A stretch of 13,569 bases of DNA from Flavobacterium sp. GTDB taxonomy: Bacteria > Bacteroidota > Bacteroidia > Flavobacteriales > Flavobacteriaceae. Positions 1 to 7,589 of the stretch are shown piece after piece (positions within the stretch are counted from its first letter, which is position 1; every line of letters starts with the position of its first letter). The stretch is taken from the NCBI GenBank assembly GCA_005792865.1, contig SXQR01000158.1, forward strand, positions 1-13,569, written 5' to 3'. A program made the position numbers and the translations under genes. The notes under the pieces are model-generated. The model searched no databases, was not told the DNA's origin, and saw only the letters and a program-made list of their open reading frames with translations.

Positions 1-1079
1 GCGACATTAATTTTGACATTGAGCAGGGTGAGGCAGTGGGCGTCATCGGGAAGAACGGCGCCGGCAAGAGCACGCTGCTCAAATTGCTTTCCCGCGTCAC
101 GGGCCCCACAACCGGCCAGATAAAGGTCAGGGGCCGGATCGCAAGCCTTTTGGAGGTTGGAACCGGGTTCCATCCCGAACTTTCCGGTCGCGAGAATATT
201 TTTCTCAATGGGGCTATCTTGGGAATGCGAAAGAAGGAAATTGCCCGCAAACTTGATGAGATCATTGATTTCTCTGGCGTTGAGCGATACATCGATACGC
301 CCGTGAAACGGTATTCGTCGGGGATGTACGTCCGGCTCGCCTTTGCCGTGGCCGCACACCTGGAGAGTGAGATCCTCATTGTCGATGAGGTCCTGGCCGT
401 AGGCGACGCGGAATTCCAGAAAAAATGCCTCGGGAAGATGGGCGACATCAGCAAGGGACAGGGCAGGACCATCCTGTTTGTGAGCCATAACATGGCCGCG
501 ATCCAAAACCTTTGTACGCGGGGAATCGTACTGAAGAACGGGATGCTGCACTATCAGGGCGGCGTGGACGAGTCCGTACAGCATTACTTGCGGGAAAGCA
601 CGGAGAACGTTACCCTCGCCGAGGTCAAGAACCGCAAGGGATCGGGAGTGGTCAAACTGGCGCGTGCGAAAGCTTCGGGCCTTAGGGAGGACCTCATGCC
701 GCAGACCGGCCAGCCTTTCCAGCTGAGATTTACCCTCGACAATCCGCATCAGGTGGCCGCCAGGGATATCGCCTTTGACCTGCGGATAGACGACCAAATG
801 GGACAGCGGCTGGTGTGGATGAGCAACCGCGTGGTCAAATCGGATGCGAGGGGCGCGGCTCATGAAATTGCCTTTACGATGGACCGATTGAGCCTGAACC
901 AGGGAATCTATTATGTGACGGTACATTTGTCGGTGCAGAACCAGGTCGCCGACTGGATCCAGAACGCCTTTACCTTTGAGGTCAATGACGGCGATTATTA
1001 CAATACAGGGAAAAAAGTCCCGGAAACCCAGAGCAGGGTGCTAATCGATTTTGACGTGAGATATGATCAGGAAAATTAA
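1..1079 (+). CDS. Polysaccharide ABC transporter ATP-binding protein, Wzt-like (5' partial)
   Basis: This is the ATPase subunit of an ABC exporter that moves a lipid-linked polysaccharide (O-antigen or capsule type) across the inner membrane. The reading frame is open to the left edge; the first full codon is at position 3, and the GTG at 36 is an internal valine just before the Walker A motif. Numbering from base 3, Walker A (GKNGAGKST) is at about residues 16-24, the signature (YSSGM) at about 104-108, Walker B (ILIVDE) at about 114-119 and the H-loop histidine (FVSHN) near 162. About 150 residues follow the ATPase domain, ending in a region with TGKKVPETQSRV. This matches the Wzt C-terminal beta-sandwich domain, which in known systems recognises the exported glycan. 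Only the ATPase start is missing, probably some 40 residues. The partner permease is not in the window. The gene overlaps the next one by 17 bases. Confidence 0.93.
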   Translation, partial: DINFDIEQGEAVGVIGKNGAGKSTLLKLLSRVTGPTTGQIKVRGRIASLLEVGTGFHPELSGRENIFLNGAILGMRKKEIARKLDEIIDFSGVERYIDTPVKRYSSGMYVRLAFAVAAHLESEILIVDEVLAVGDAEFQKKCLGKMGDISKGQGRTILFVSHNMAAIQNLCTRGIVLKNGMLHYQGGVDESVQHYLRESTENVTLAEVKNRKGSGVVKLARAKASGLREDLMPQTGQPFQLRFTLDNPHQVAARDIAFDLRIDDQMGQRLVWMSNRVVKSDARGAAHEIAFTMDRLSLNQGIYYVTVHLSVQNQVADWIQNAFTFEVNDGDYYNTGKKVPETQSRVLIDFDVRYDQEN

Positions 1080-1800
1080 GAACAAGGTTAAGAGGTTCGA
1101 GCAGGACAACGCCGGGCTTCAGCGACTGCTTGAGGACCAGATGGCGCTCGCACAACTGCACAAGATGTTTGACGACGGCGTTTTCCTCCCGTTGACCAGT
1201 TGGTCCATATCACCGCGCGAGGTACTGCACGCGTGCAATGAGATCGTCATCAACAACAGGCATTCGGTTGTGGAATTCGGTTCGGGGTTCTCGACCCTCT
1301 GCATCGCCAGGATGCTCAAGATCACCGGCCGTGCCACGCGATTCGTAACCGTGGAAAGCAATGCCGCCTGGGCCGCAGAGCTTTCCAAGATACTCGTCAA
1401 AATGGGCCTTTCGGCATTTGTAAATATCATCGTGGCGCCGCTTGCACCGGTTTCGTCAGAATTTTCAAAGGGCGATCAATCGTGGTACGACACATCGGCG
1501 ATCGCCCCGAATATCGGTACTAAAGATAAAATAGACATGGTGATTGTGGACGGTCCGCACGGTGCCACTTGCCAATACGCGCGATTCCCCGCAATACCTT
1601 TCCTTAAAAATTACCTGGCCGACGATTTCGTCATCTTCCTGGACGACAGCTCGCGGCCCGAGGAACAGCAGATTGCAATGGAATGGAAAAAGTTGCTGGG
1701 GGCGCATCTTCGGGATTACCACCGTTATGTGGTCATCGGTAACGCTGCCTCCGGATTCGATCCGGCTCCATTCGGACTGACCAAATTATGCAACCGCTAG
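1063..1800 (+). CDS. Class I SAM-dependent methyltransferase
   Basis: This 245-residue protein is predicted to be a soluble methyltransferase. The SAM-binding motif I appears as VVEFGSGFST (residues 69-78), the acidic residue after strand 2 is E98 (FVTVESN), and IDMVIVDGPHG (157-167) fills the later core strand with its acidic end. A further acidic loop, FLDDSSRPEE, is at 192-201. The N-terminal 40 residues are charged and helical. The ATG at 1063 lies inside the end of the ABC ATPase gene (17-base overlap), and the 3' end overlaps the next glycosyltransferase by 13 bases, so translational coupling is likely. Its substrate cannot be read from the sequence. Being next to a Wzt-type ATPase, it could methylate the growing chain or its non-reducing end, as methyltransferase-capped O-antigens do in other bacteria; that is inference. 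Confidence 0.75.
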   Translation: MIRKIKNKVKRFEQDNAGLQRLLEDQMALAQLHKMFDDGVFLPLTSWSISPREVLHACNEIVINNRHSVVEFGSGFSTLCIARMLKITGRATRFVTVESNAAWAAELSKILVKMGLSAFVNIIVAPLAPVSSEFSKGDQSWYDTSAIAPNIGTKDKIDMVIVDGPHGATCQYARFPAIPFLKNYLADDFVIFLDDSSRPEEQQIAMEWKKLLGAHLRDYHRYVVIGNAASGFDPAPFGLTKLCNR

Positions 1801-2750
1801 TATCGGTCATCATCCCGGCCTTCAACCGTGGCAAACTCATAGGGGAAACCCTTGCGAGCGTGGCCGCCCAGCAATATAAAAATTGGGAATGCATTGTCGT
1901 GGACGACGGATCTGACGACGATACGCTCCAGGTCGCCGGGAATTTTGCCGCTTCCGATGCCAGGTTCAAGATTTTCAGCAGGCCCGGCCATCTGAAAAAA
2001 GGCGCCAACAACAGCCGCAACTTTGGCTTTCAGCAGTCTTCCGGCAGCCTGGTGCTGTTTTTCGACAGCGACGACCTCATGCTTCCCGGGAAACTTTTGT
2101 TGCAGGTGGAATCCCTGGCCGATCCGGGCATCGATTACTGCGTTGACCGGTTCGACAATTTTAGCGATGGCGAACGTCCGCAGCCGGAATGGGCCTTTGA
2201 CGAAAACCTGAACGCCGGCGTCGCCCTGCGGGATTACGTCGTGCATGAGGTATTTTGGGGAACCATCAATTTCATGGGCCGTCGCGATCTGTTTTTGAAA
2301 TCCGAATTCCATGAAGACCTCAAATCGGGGCAGGAGTATTATTTTTTTACTTCGGTCGCGGTCAATAATCCCAAAGCAAAAGGTGTTTTCCTGAATCGCA
2401 CGCTGAGCCTGCGCCGCATCCATTCTGCATCGATCCAACAAGAACAGAGATCCCTGGCGGTGGCGAGGCTCGAGAATAAATTTGCAGTATATTGGAAGGT
2501 ATTGGAGGACTTTGGGCCCTCGCTGGACGATCGGGCGGTCAAATACCTGTTGCGGTCGGCCGTGGTTTTCTACCACAAACTTTTGCTTGCAGGCAAAAAT
2601 TTAATTGGGCTTCGCCCGATTTACACTGAAATTTTCCGCAAATTTGGCATGCAGAAAGGGCTGACTTCCATCGCACCGCTTCTCGCGGGCCGCTATCTCC
2701 GGATGGGTGACCGTTGGGGCTCGGCCGTCCTGAACCGCAATTTGAAATAA
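1788..2750 (+). CDS. Glycosyltransferase family 2 (GT-A fold)
   Basis: This 320-residue inverting-type glycosyltransferase would add one sugar from a nucleotide donor at the cytoplasmic face of the inner membrane. The GT2 opening is textbook: LVSVIIPAFNRG (residues 4-15), IVVDDGSDDDT (36-46), ANNSRNFG (73-80), and the metal-binding DXD-type motif FFDSDD (91-96). Later sequence includes a SGQEYYFF segment at the position where GT2 enzymes carry the acceptor-side acidic residue. The last 90 residues are basic and hydrophobic but hold no clear membrane span. The ATG at 1788 overlaps the methyltransferase end by 13 bases. Donor and acceptor cannot be assigned from sequence alone. Confidence 0.9.
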   Translation: MQPLVSVIIPAFNRGKLIGETLASVAAQQYKNWECIVVDDGSDDDTLQVAGNFAASDARFKIFSRPGHLKKGANNSRNFGFQQSSGSLVLFFDSDDLMLPGKLLLQVESLADPGIDYCVDRFDNFSDGERPQPEWAFDENLNAGVALRDYVVHEVFWGTINFMGRRDLFLKSEFHEDLKSGQEYYFFTSVAVNNPKAKGVFLNRTLSLRRIHSASIQQEQRSLAVARLENKFAVYWKVLEDFGPSLDDRAVKYLLRSAVVFYHKLLLAGKNLIGLRPIYTEIFRKFGMQKGLTSIAPLLAGRYLRMGDRWGSAVLNRNLK

Positions 2751-2777
2751 ATCGGATACCATTAATTCCTGCTTATA

Positions 2778-3785
2778 ATGCGCTTAGGCGATAATCCTTC
2801 AAAGGGCCTGGCGGCCGGCGACGAAAATTTTGTGCACCATGTGCTTGTCCCGGTTTACATCCCAAACCACGAAGGATATTACGAGCACAGTTTTGAAGTG
2901 CTCAAGTTGTGTCTGGAATCGCTCCGCAAGACCACCCACGGGAGGACCTGCATCAGTGTCATCAACAACGGCAGTTCGCTACAGGTCCGGGACTGGCTCA
3001 ATGCGCAACACGCTGCAGGCGCGGTCCACGAGGTCATCCACGCGGGTCCCATAGGAAAATTGGCGGCGGTCATCAAGGGACTGGTGGGATCGGCTTGTGA
3101 ACTCGTCACCATCGCCGATGCTGACGTGCTTTTTTTGCCGGGTTGGCAGGCCCAGACAGCCCGCATCTTGCACCGGCTCCCAAAGGCAGGCGTCGTGGGG
3201 ATCGTCCCGCAATTTCGGATGCATGGTTATTTAAACGGAAACCTGATCCTTGATCACCTCTTTTCCGGCAAAATGCGTTTTATGCCCGTTGCCGATCGCG
3301 ACGCGCTCAGGCACTTCTACCATTCTATCGGATGGGGTGATGACTACAATCAGGATTACCTCGAGCAAATATTGGGGCTCGAGTTTGGCGACTTGAAGGT
3401 TTTGGCCGGAAGTGGGCATTTCGTGGCAACTTATCGGCGCGAGATCTTTGGGGACATGCCCACCAGGGGAAAACTCAAATTGGGCGGCACCGTGATGTAT
3501 CCCATCGATGCCAGGCCACGTGACCTGGGATTTTGGCGGGTGACCACATTTGAAAATTACGCGTACCATATGGGCAATGTCCCGGAGGACTGGATGCCTG
3601 GACTGGTTAGGGACATGGCCTGGAACGCCGATGCTCCCCAAACCGGGTTTTCTACGGGGCGAAAGCCATCGCGCATCTACGCATGGAGGGACAGGTTTGT
3701 CACCCGATTATTGCGAAACCGCAAAATATATATTGCTTTTTTAAGGCACTTCGGTCTCCCTGCGACCATGCGCCGCAATTTTTGA
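2778..3785 (+). CDS. Putative GT-A glycosyltransferase, divergent GT2-like
   Basis: This 335-residue protein looks like a glycosyltransferase but is more divergent than its neighbours. Residues 22-30 (VLVPVYIPN) and VINNGSS (61-67) replace the usual VSVIIPxYN and VDDGS of GT2. GKLAAVIKGL (93-102) fills the conserved GxxxAxNxG-like position. The DXD-type motif is ADADVLF (113-119), followed by PGW, as in many GT2-like families. The C-terminal half is rich in aromatic and histidine residues (HFYHSIGWGDDYNQDY, then FWRVTTFENYAYHMGN) and I do not recognise it. It starts 27 bases after the preceding gene and ends 3 bases before the next, so it is in the same transcription unit. The substrate is unknown. 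The fold assignment rests on the DADV motif and spacing. Confidence 0.75.
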   Translation: MRLGDNPSKGLAAGDENFVHHVLVPVYIPNHEGYYEHSFEVLKLCLESLRKTTHGRTCISVINNGSSLQVRDWLNAQHAAGAVHEVIHAGPIGKLAAVIKGLVGSACELVTIADADVLFLPGWQAQTARILHRLPKAGVVGIVPQFRMHGYLNGNLILDHLFSGKMRFMPVADRDALRHFYHSIGWGDDYNQDYLEQILGLEFGDLKVLAGSGHFVATYRREIFGDMPTRGKLKLGGTVMYPIDARPRDLGFWRVTTFENYAYHMGNVPEDWMPGLVRDMAWNADAPQTGFSTGRKPSRIYAWRDRFVTRLLRNRKIYIAFLRHFGLPATMRRNF

Positions 3786-3788
3786 CCT

Positions 3789-4691
3789 ATGGTGCAATAT
3801 TCCATCCTCATCACCACGCGCAACCGCGCCCAAGAACTGGAAAAGACACTCATCGCCCTAAAAGACATCCTAAAGCGGCCTGACGTGGAATGCCTGATCT
3901 GGGATGACGGATCGGTCGATGGGACGGAGCAGGTACTCATGCGTTTTTTAAACCTGACGGTCATCAAGCAGGAGTCCGCCCGAGGTTATCTTGCGGCGCG
4001 CAACCAATTGCTCGCGATGGCCAAAGGCAAATACGCCATCTCGCTTGATGACGATGCTCAATTCCTTTCCGGGAACCCGCTATCTGAGATCCAAAGCCAT
4101 TTTGAAAAACATCCAAAATGCGGCGCGATCGCCTTCAGGATCTTTTGGGGCGGTGATCCCCCACAATCGGAACAAACCCACGAAGTTCCCCTGGTTGTGA
4201 AGGGTTTTGTAGGATGCGGCCACGCCTGGCGCCTGGAGGCTTGGAGACAAATTCCCGATTACCCGGAATGGTTCGGGTTTTACGGTGAGGAGGAAGTAGC
4301 GGCAATGGACCTATTTGCAAACGGTTGGCAGGTGTGGTACCAGCCCTCGATCCTGGTTTGGCACCGCGTCGATCTTGCCGCCAGGGCGCGCATTACCGGC
4401 GACTGGGCCGTAAGGCAGCGGCGTTCGTTGCGAAGCGGCTGGTATCGGTACGGGCTTTTGCTCCCAATGGGCGCCGGCATTAGGTATTGGACGGGATCGC
4501 TCTTGGCGCAATCCAGGAAAATCGCAAAAGGTGAAACCCGGCTCGCCTTGCCCGTGCTTGGCGCCACACTCGACCTTTTTCGGCACATAACAAGAATCGG
4601 CCGGGAACGCCGCGCGTTGTCCCCGGCACAGTTCCGGCGGTATGCCGCGCTGCCTGAAACCAGGATATTCTGGAAGCCCGGCCAAAGGTAA
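3789..4691 (+). CDS. Glycosyltransferase family 2 (GT-A fold)
   Basis: This 300-residue GT2 enzyme shows SILITTRNRAQEL (residues 5-17), LIWDDGSVDGT (36-46), GYLAARNQLL (67-76) and the metal-binding LDDDA (86-90). The acceptor-side region is also clear: FVGCGHAWRLEAW (140-152) followed by FYGEEEVAAMDLFANGW (164-180), where the EEE cluster (167-169) holds the expected catalytic acid. A basic C-terminal tail of about 100 residues follows. The start ATG is only 3 bases after the TGA of the preceding gene and in the same frame, so the two are tightly coupled but separate proteins. The linkage formed cannot be told from sequence. Confidence 0.9.
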   Translation: MVQYSILITTRNRAQELEKTLIALKDILKRPDVECLIWDDGSVDGTEQVLMRFLNLTVIKQESARGYLAARNQLLAMAKGKYAISLDDDAQFLSGNPLSEIQSHFEKHPKCGAIAFRIFWGGDPPQSEQTHEVPLVVKGFVGCGHAWRLEAWRQIPDYPEWFGFYGEEEVAAMDLFANGWQVWYQPSILVWHRVDLAARARITGDWAVRQRRSLRSGWYRYGLLLPMGAGIRYWTGSLLAQSRKIAKGETRLALPVLGATLDLFRHITRIGRERRALSPAQFRRYAALPETRIFWKPGQR

Positions 4692-4746
4692 AATCCCCGT
4701 TGCGGCCAAGGAAATAGCATAAATTCTTTACTTTTACCGCTTCCTT

Positions 4747-5418
4747 ATGGAGACAATCGCAATCATTCCGGCCCGTGGCGGGTCAAAAAGGCTTCCCGGT
4801 AAAAATCTCATGGAGCTGGGCGGCATTCCGCTCGTGGCGCACAGCATCCTTTATGCAAGATCTTGTGGCCAGGTTGACGGCGTCTATGTTTCCACCGACG
4901 ACAGCAAGATCAAGGCTGTCGCCCTGGAATATGGGGCGCAGGTGATCGATAGGCCCAAGGCCATTTCTGGAGACAACGAGCCAACCGTTACCGCCCTGCA
5001 GCATGTGCTGGGACAGATCCCGGCAAAACGAGTCGTCCTGCTGCAACCCACAAATCCGCTCAGGCCGATGCATTTGCTCTCAGATGCCCTGGAATCCTTT
5101 GGCCGGGGCACAGCGGACAGCCTGTTTACGGTGACGCGGAGCCATCACAAATTGGGCATGATCCACGAAGACAGTTTTATCCCTTATAATTATGAACCCG
5201 GCCAGCGCAGCCAGGATCTTGAACCGCTTTATTATGAGAACGGGTTGCTTTATGTCTGCGGCCCAGAGGTGATCATGGCCGGCCAGATCATCACGCCGGA
5301 AGCGTTTCCCTGGATTGTCGAGCATCCGTTTGGCGCTGCTGACATCGACACATTGCAAGATTTTGAATTCGCCGAATTTCTCTATCAAAAGTACAAGCAT
5401 GAAGAATCCCTACCTTGA
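4747..5418 (+). CDS. neuA: Acylneuraminate (sialic-acid-type) cytidylyltransferase
   Basis: The enzyme activates a nonulosonic acid (N-acetylneuraminate or a relative such as legionaminate) with CTP, giving the CMP-sugar used by sialyltransferases. The 223-residue length fits the single-domain form. The nucleotide-binding signature [15 protein letters not shown] is at residues 6-20, STDD at 49-52, LQPTNPLR at 99-106, the sugar-binding-loop-like YYENGLLYV at 162-170, and the acidic [12 protein letters not shown] at 199-210 matches the metal-binding end of the family. It begins after a 55-base gap, the first sizeable gap in the cluster, and its end overlaps neuB by 20 bases. The sequence does not let me separate CMP-Neu5Ac from CMP-legionaminate specificity, so the symbol names the family rather than the exact substrate. 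Confidence 0.9.
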   Translation: METIAIIPARGGSKRLPGKNLMELGGIPLVAHSILYARSCGQVDGVYVSTDDSKIKAVALEYGAQVIDRPKAISGDNEPTVTALQHVLGQIPAKRVVLLQPTNPLRPMHLLSDALESFGRGTADSLFTVTRSHHKLGMIHEDSFIPYNYEPGQRSQDLEPLYYENGLLYVCGPEVIMAGQIITPEAFPWIVEHPFGAADIDTLQDFEFAEFLYQKYKHEESLP

Positions 5419-5815
5419 AATTGCCGGCCGCAAAATAGGCCCTGATTTTCCTCCATTGGTGATTGCCGAAATCGGAATTAACCACGAGGGTTCGCTGCAA
5501 GTGGCCAAAGACATGGTTGACGCCGCACAGCGGGCCGGCGTTGAAGTGGTCAAGCACCAGACGCACATTGTCTGGGACGAGATGAGCGCGGTTGCCAAAG
5601 AAGTCATTCCCGGCAACGCCGACGTCTCCATTTATGAGATCATGGAGCGCTGCGCCCTTGACGAAGATGACGAACGAGAACTGATGCAATACGTGCGCGA
5701 AAAGGGCATGATCTTCATCTCGACACCATTCTCGCGAGCGGCCGCCGACAGGCTAAAAACTTTTGACATTCCTGCATACAAGATCGGTTCGGGGGAATGC
5801 AACAATTATCCATGA
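5399..5815 (+). CDS. N-terminal part of NeuB as currently readable (138 residues)
   Basis: If the TGA at 5813-5815 is real and terminates, this is the product made: the first part of the NeuB TIM barrel, ending right after SGECNNYP. It carries the E24- and E133-type active-site residues but lacks the Mn-binding histidines and the SAF domain, so alone it should be inactive. Its ATG at 5399 lies in the last 20 bases of neuA. An upstream in-frame extension to 5315 has no family support and overlaps neuA further, so I reject it. Confidence 0.6.
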   Translation: MKNPYLEIAGRKIGPDFPPLVIAEIGINHEGSLQVAKDMVDAAQRAGVEVVKHQTHIVWDEMSAVAKEVIPGNADVSIYEIMERCALDEDDERELMQYVREKGMIFISTPFSRAAADRLKTFDIPAYKIGSGECNNYP

Positions 5816-6442
5816 TTGGAGCACATCGCTTCATTTGGAAAACCAGTCATTTTGAGCACAGGCATGAACACGATCGAGAGTGTCGCCAAAGCAGTAGCCA
5901 TTTTTGACAAGCACCATGTTCCCGTAGCCTTGTTGCATACCACAAACCTTTATCCCACGCCCACGCACCTGGTCCGCCTCGGTGCCATGACCCAACTTCA
6001 CCAAGCATTCCCCGACAAAGTGTTCGGGCTTAGTGACCATACCCTGAACAACAATGCATGCCTGGCATCGGTAGCGCTTGGGGCCTCGATATTGGAACGC
6101 CATTTTACCGACCACATGCAGCGCACCGGTCCGGATATCGTCTGCAGCATGGACGAGCAGGCCTGCCGCGAATTGATTGCATCGTCAAGGGAAATTTGGC
6201 AGATGCGGGGCGGGAAGAAGGAACCTGCTGCAGAGGAACAGGTCACCATTGACTTTGCATTCGCTACTGTGTGCAGCATCCGTCCCATAAACAAGGGAGA
6301 GGTCCTCACCGGCGAGAATATTTGGGTGAAGCGACCGGGAACCGGAAGCATCCGCGCTGAACATTACGATTCGCTTTTGGGCAAAAGAGCGTTGCGCGAG
6401 ATCGCCAACGACGAACAACTGGATTTTGCGGATTTTGAATGA
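5816..6442 (+). CDS. C-terminal part of NeuB (208 residues), TIM-barrel remainder plus SAF domain
   Basis: This is the frame-continuous remainder of neuB after the stop. It could be translated separately only from the TTG directly after the TGA or from a later codon; no ribosome site is evident. It contains LSDHT and ERHFTDH, which supply the two metal-binding histidines, and a C-terminal SAF domain (roughly residues 285-347 of the whole protein) that in the known dimer reaches the partner's active site. Separate expression is speculative; I list it so that the coding content is recorded. Confidence 0.5.
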   Translation: MEHIASFGKPVILSTGMNTIESVAKAVAIFDKHHVPVALLHTTNLYPTPTHLVRLGAMTQLHQAFPDKVFGLSDHTLNNNACLASVALGASILERHFTDHMQRTGPDIVCSMDEQACRELIASSREIWQMRGGKKEPAAEEQVTIDFAFATVCSIRPINKGEVLTGENIWVKRPGTGSIRAEHYDSLLGKRALREIANDEQLDFADFE

Positions 6443-6449
6443 TTCCCAA

Positions 6450-7580
6450 ATGACGCGCAAGATCCTTTTCCTGACCGGTACACGCGCCGACTTTGGCAAG
6501 ATCAAGTCGCTGGTCGAGGTCGTTGAAGATACGCCCGGATTCGAGGCTTTTGTATTTGTCACCGGCATGCACCTGCAGCAAGAGTACGGCTATACCCTTG
6601 TGGAGATAGAGCGCTGCGGTTTCAGCAACATCGATACTTTTGAAAACCATACCGACGAGGCCACGATGGACCTGACGTTGGCCCGCACCATCGAAGGGTT
6701 CTCGGCCTATTGCAGGAAGGTATGCCCGGACCTGATCGTGGTTCACGGCGACCGGGTGGAAACCCTTGCCGGCGCCATCGTGGGTTCGCTAAACAATATA
6801 CTGGTCGCACATGTTGAAGGAGGCGAGCTCTCCGGGACCGTGGATGAACTGATCCGCCATTCGGTTAGCAAGCTCAGCCACATCCACTTCGTTTCCAATC
6901 AGGACGCGGCGCGGCGGCTGATCCAGATGGGCGAAACCGAATCATCGGTGTTGGTGATCGGGTCGCCGGACATCGACATCATGTTTTCCGGAAACCTGCC
7001 GGACCTTGATACGGCCAAGCGTTACTATGACATTGATTTTGCCGATTACGCTGTGGCCATGTTCCATCCCGTCACCACCGAGTCCACACACATGGAGCAG
7101 TATGCCGAGGCATTCGCCGATGCGCTGCTTGCCGATGATCATCGGTATATCATCATCTATCCCAACAACGATCTGGGTAGCAAGCACATTGTCAGGGCAT
7201 ATTCCCGGCTTTCCGACCGCGCGCGGTTCAGGATTTTCCCGTCGCTCAGATTTGAGTATTTCCTGACGCTGCTCAAAAATGCACAATTCATTATCGGCAA
7301 CAGCAGTGCAGGCATCCGCGAAGCGCCCTATTACGGAATCCCGGTAATCAACATCGGCACCCGCCAGCAAAACCGGGCCTTGCATGCGCATATCCTCAAT
7401 ACGGGATACGACTTTGGGAGCATCCTCGAGGCGCTGCAACTCGTTGACGGTCACGAAATCTTAACACCGGGCACGGGCTTTGGAGACGGAAACAGCGCCC
7501 GGATGTTCATGGAATCGCTGCAAAAAGGGGATATTTGGCAACTCAATCACCAGAAACAATTCCGGAACCTCGATTTTTAG
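6450..7580 (+). CDS. neuC: UDP-N-acetylglucosamine 2-epimerase (hydrolysing), NeuC/LegG type
   Basis: The enzyme hydrolyses and epimerises a UDP-sugar to free N-acetylmannosamine (NeuC) or its 2,4-diacetamido relative (LegG), the substrate of NeuB. The 376-residue GT-B-fold protein has ILFLTGTRADFGK (residues 5-17), VVHGDR (97-102), HVEGGELSGTVDELIRHS (121-138), FHPVTTE and IIYPNNDLGS in the second half, and IGNSSAGIREAP with INIGTRQQNR near the end, all typical of the hydrolysing class. I choose ATG 6450, 7 bases after the neuB stop, because MTRKILFLTG gives the usual N-terminus; a TTG at 6426 would add eight residues and overlap neuB. No legB, legC or legH genes for the 2,4-diacetamido route are in the window, which mildly favours a plain N-acetylneuraminate pathway. 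Confidence 0.92.
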   Translation: MTRKILFLTGTRADFGKIKSLVEVVEDTPGFEAFVFVTGMHLQQEYGYTLVEIERCGFSNIDTFENHTDEATMDLTLARTIEGFSAYCRKVCPDLIVVHGDRVETLAGAIVGSLNNILVAHVEGGELSGTVDELIRHSVSKLSHIHFVSNQDAARRLIQMGETESSVLVIGSPDIDIMFSGNLPDLDTAKRYYDIDFADYAVAMFHPVTTESTHMEQYAEAFADALLADDHRYIIIYPNNDLGSKHIVRAYSRLSDRARFRIFPSLRFEYFLTLLKNAQFIIGNSSAGIREAPYYGIPVINIGTRQQNRALHAHILNTGYDFGSILEALQLVDGHEILTPGTGFGDGNSARMFMESLQKGDIWQLNHQKQFRNLDF

Positions 7581-7589
7581 GATCAGCAC

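Larger units (their letters stand above)
5399..6442 (+). pseudogene. neuB: Nonulosonic acid (sialate/legionaminate) synthase NeuB, interrupted by an in-frame TGA
   Basis: NeuB condenses phosphoenolpyruvate with an N-acetylmannosamine-type sugar to give a nine-carbon acid. The frame from ATG 5399 to TGA 6442 makes 347 codons, the normal family length, but codon 139 (5813-5815) is TGA. The first part (138 residues) has [11 protein letters not shown] (21-31) and [11 protein letters not shown] (128-138). The second continues in the same frame with LEHIASFGKPVILSTGMN (140-157), LSDHT (H214), LERHFTDH (E233, H235) and a C-terminal SAF (antifreeze-like) domain with KRPG (R312). These positions sit one or two residues from the catalytic and Mn-binding residues known in the Neisseria enzyme, so only one codon is wrong. 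Relatives have a leucine or isoleucine there; TTA to TGA is one substitution. No other stop or frameshift is present, so the change is recent, tolerated, or a sequence error. A TTG at 5816 could allow reinitiation. Confidence 0.85.

Noticed and set aside
1797..2576. A 259-codon open frame on the minus strand
   Set aside because: It lies opposite a clear GT2 gene and its translation shows no family motifs; it is a shadow of the GC-rich coding strand.
3783..3791. Fusion of the two glycosyltransferases at 2778 and 3789, which share a frame
   Set aside because: The first ends at a natural basic C-terminus with TGA, and the second starts with a canonical GT2 N-terminus at its own ATG.
4692..4746. 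Possible promoter before neuA (TACTTTTA at 4729-4736)
   Set aside because: It misses the last base of TAnnTTTG, and no TTTG lies at the right spacing upstream, so I do not call it.
5812..5907. ATG overlapping the neuB stop (ATGA at 5812) as a coupled start
   Set aside because: It opens a frame of only about 31 codons in the wrong phase and does not rescue the NeuB C-terminal half.
5399..6442. Alternative genetic code in which TGA is a sense codon
   Set aside because: neuA, neuB itself, the gene ending at 3785, and those ending at 8987, 10580, 11713 and 13242 all end in TGA at natural family ends, so TGA is a working stop codon here.
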